From Tannerellaceae bacterium (GTDB lineage: Bacteria > Bacteroidota > Bacteroidia > Bacteroidales > Tannerellaceae): 55,663 nucleotides of DNA. Location: contig JAISDJ010000007.1 in the NCBI GenBank assembly GCA_031264865.1, forward strand, positions 1 to 55,663, read 5' to 3'. The translations under genes were made by a program, and so were the position numbers. The notes below the pieces were generated by a model. The model worked only from the letters and a program-made list of their open reading frames with translations. It did no database searches and had not been told where the DNA came from. Below, in pieces: positions 55,585-55,663 of this stretch. Positions within the stretch are counted from its first letter, which is position 1. Each line of letters starts with the position of its first letter.

Positions 55585-55658
55585 CGGGATGTAGCTCAGC
55601 CCGGTAGAGTACGCGTCTGGGGGGCGTGTGGCCGCAGGTTCAAATCCTGTCATCCCGA
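55585..55658 (+). tRNA. tRNA-Pro(GGG)
   Basis: 74-nt cloverleaf. Acceptor CGGGATG pairs with CATCCCG. The D-arm is GCTC-AGCCCGGTA-GAGT, the anticodon stem CGCGT/GCGTG with loop CTGGGGG (anticodon GGG, G37), and the T-loop TTCAAAT. The encoded sequence after the discriminator base is CTG, so CCA would be added after transcription. Confidence 0.95.
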
Positions 55659-55663
55659 CTGGT

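Overview
This window is chromosomal DNA from a Bacteroidota bacterium, most likely of the order Bacteroidales. The evidence is direct: two SusC/SusD outer-membrane uptake pairs, a probable type IX secretion (Por) C-terminal signal on a 2043-residue surface protein, many promoters of the Bacteroidota form TTG-N19/20-TAnnTTTG, and a three-subunit fumarate reductase/succinate dehydrogenase. The gene orders (DUF1599-DoxX-tpiA-SPOR-folE; parA-parB-DUF5683-mltD-relA) are, from memory, typical of this order. I cannot name a genus. No rRNA, CRISPR array, transposase or prophage is visible. One tRNA (Pro, GGG) closes the window.

Layout. 1-2.9 kb: frd/sdh operon on the minus strand. 3.1-11.6 kb: accessory surface region with a fimbrillin-like lipoprotein, an HTH-like regulator and, divergently, the giant FG-GAP-repeat protein. 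11.8-20.3 kb: housekeeping genes (AI-2E-family permease; DUF1599/DoxX/tpiA/SPOR/folE; nrdD-nrdG-aldo/keto reductase, joined by 8-nt overlaps). 20.7-22.4 kb: YidE-type transporter. 22.5-27.2 kb: a visibly GC-richer susC/susD pair on the minus strand with a structured leader. 27.4-28.3 kb: a small G-tract ORF, a broken HU-like gene and its operator-like array. 28.4-39.5 kb: a complete small glycan locus (membrane-anchored propeller/LuxR-type regulator, susC, susD, PKD lipoprotein, GH3 glucosidase), probably for beta-glucan oligosaccharides. 39.5-40.6 kb: an intact HU-like gene with the same type of array. 40.6-55.7 kb: core genes (MalY/PatB, slyD, aroC, parAB, DUF5683, mltD, relA/spoT, DUF3127, MerR, M23 peptidase, alaS, aroB, tRNA-Pro).

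The most unusual signal is a shared architecture in front of the two HU-like genes (one intact, one decayed). Each has a -7 box, then four palindromes of the form TCAC-N4-GTGA with centres exactly 22 bp apart, then about 63 bp to the start codon. The -7-to-array distance is identical in both, and the array lies downstream of the predicted transcription start. The two arrays differ in sequence, which suggests paralogue-specific recognition at DNA or RNA level. Other points: aroB has an in-frame TGA followed by 38 codons that still read as an AroB C-terminus; a small ORF carries an 11-G run and ends in a 23-bp perfect hairpin; and an intrinsic terminator sits directly in front of the GH3 start codon inside the glycan operon.

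All calls come from reading the sequence and the supplied ORF track; no database search was possible. Start codons were moved inward where the track began on TTG, inside a promoter, or upstream of a clear signal peptide.
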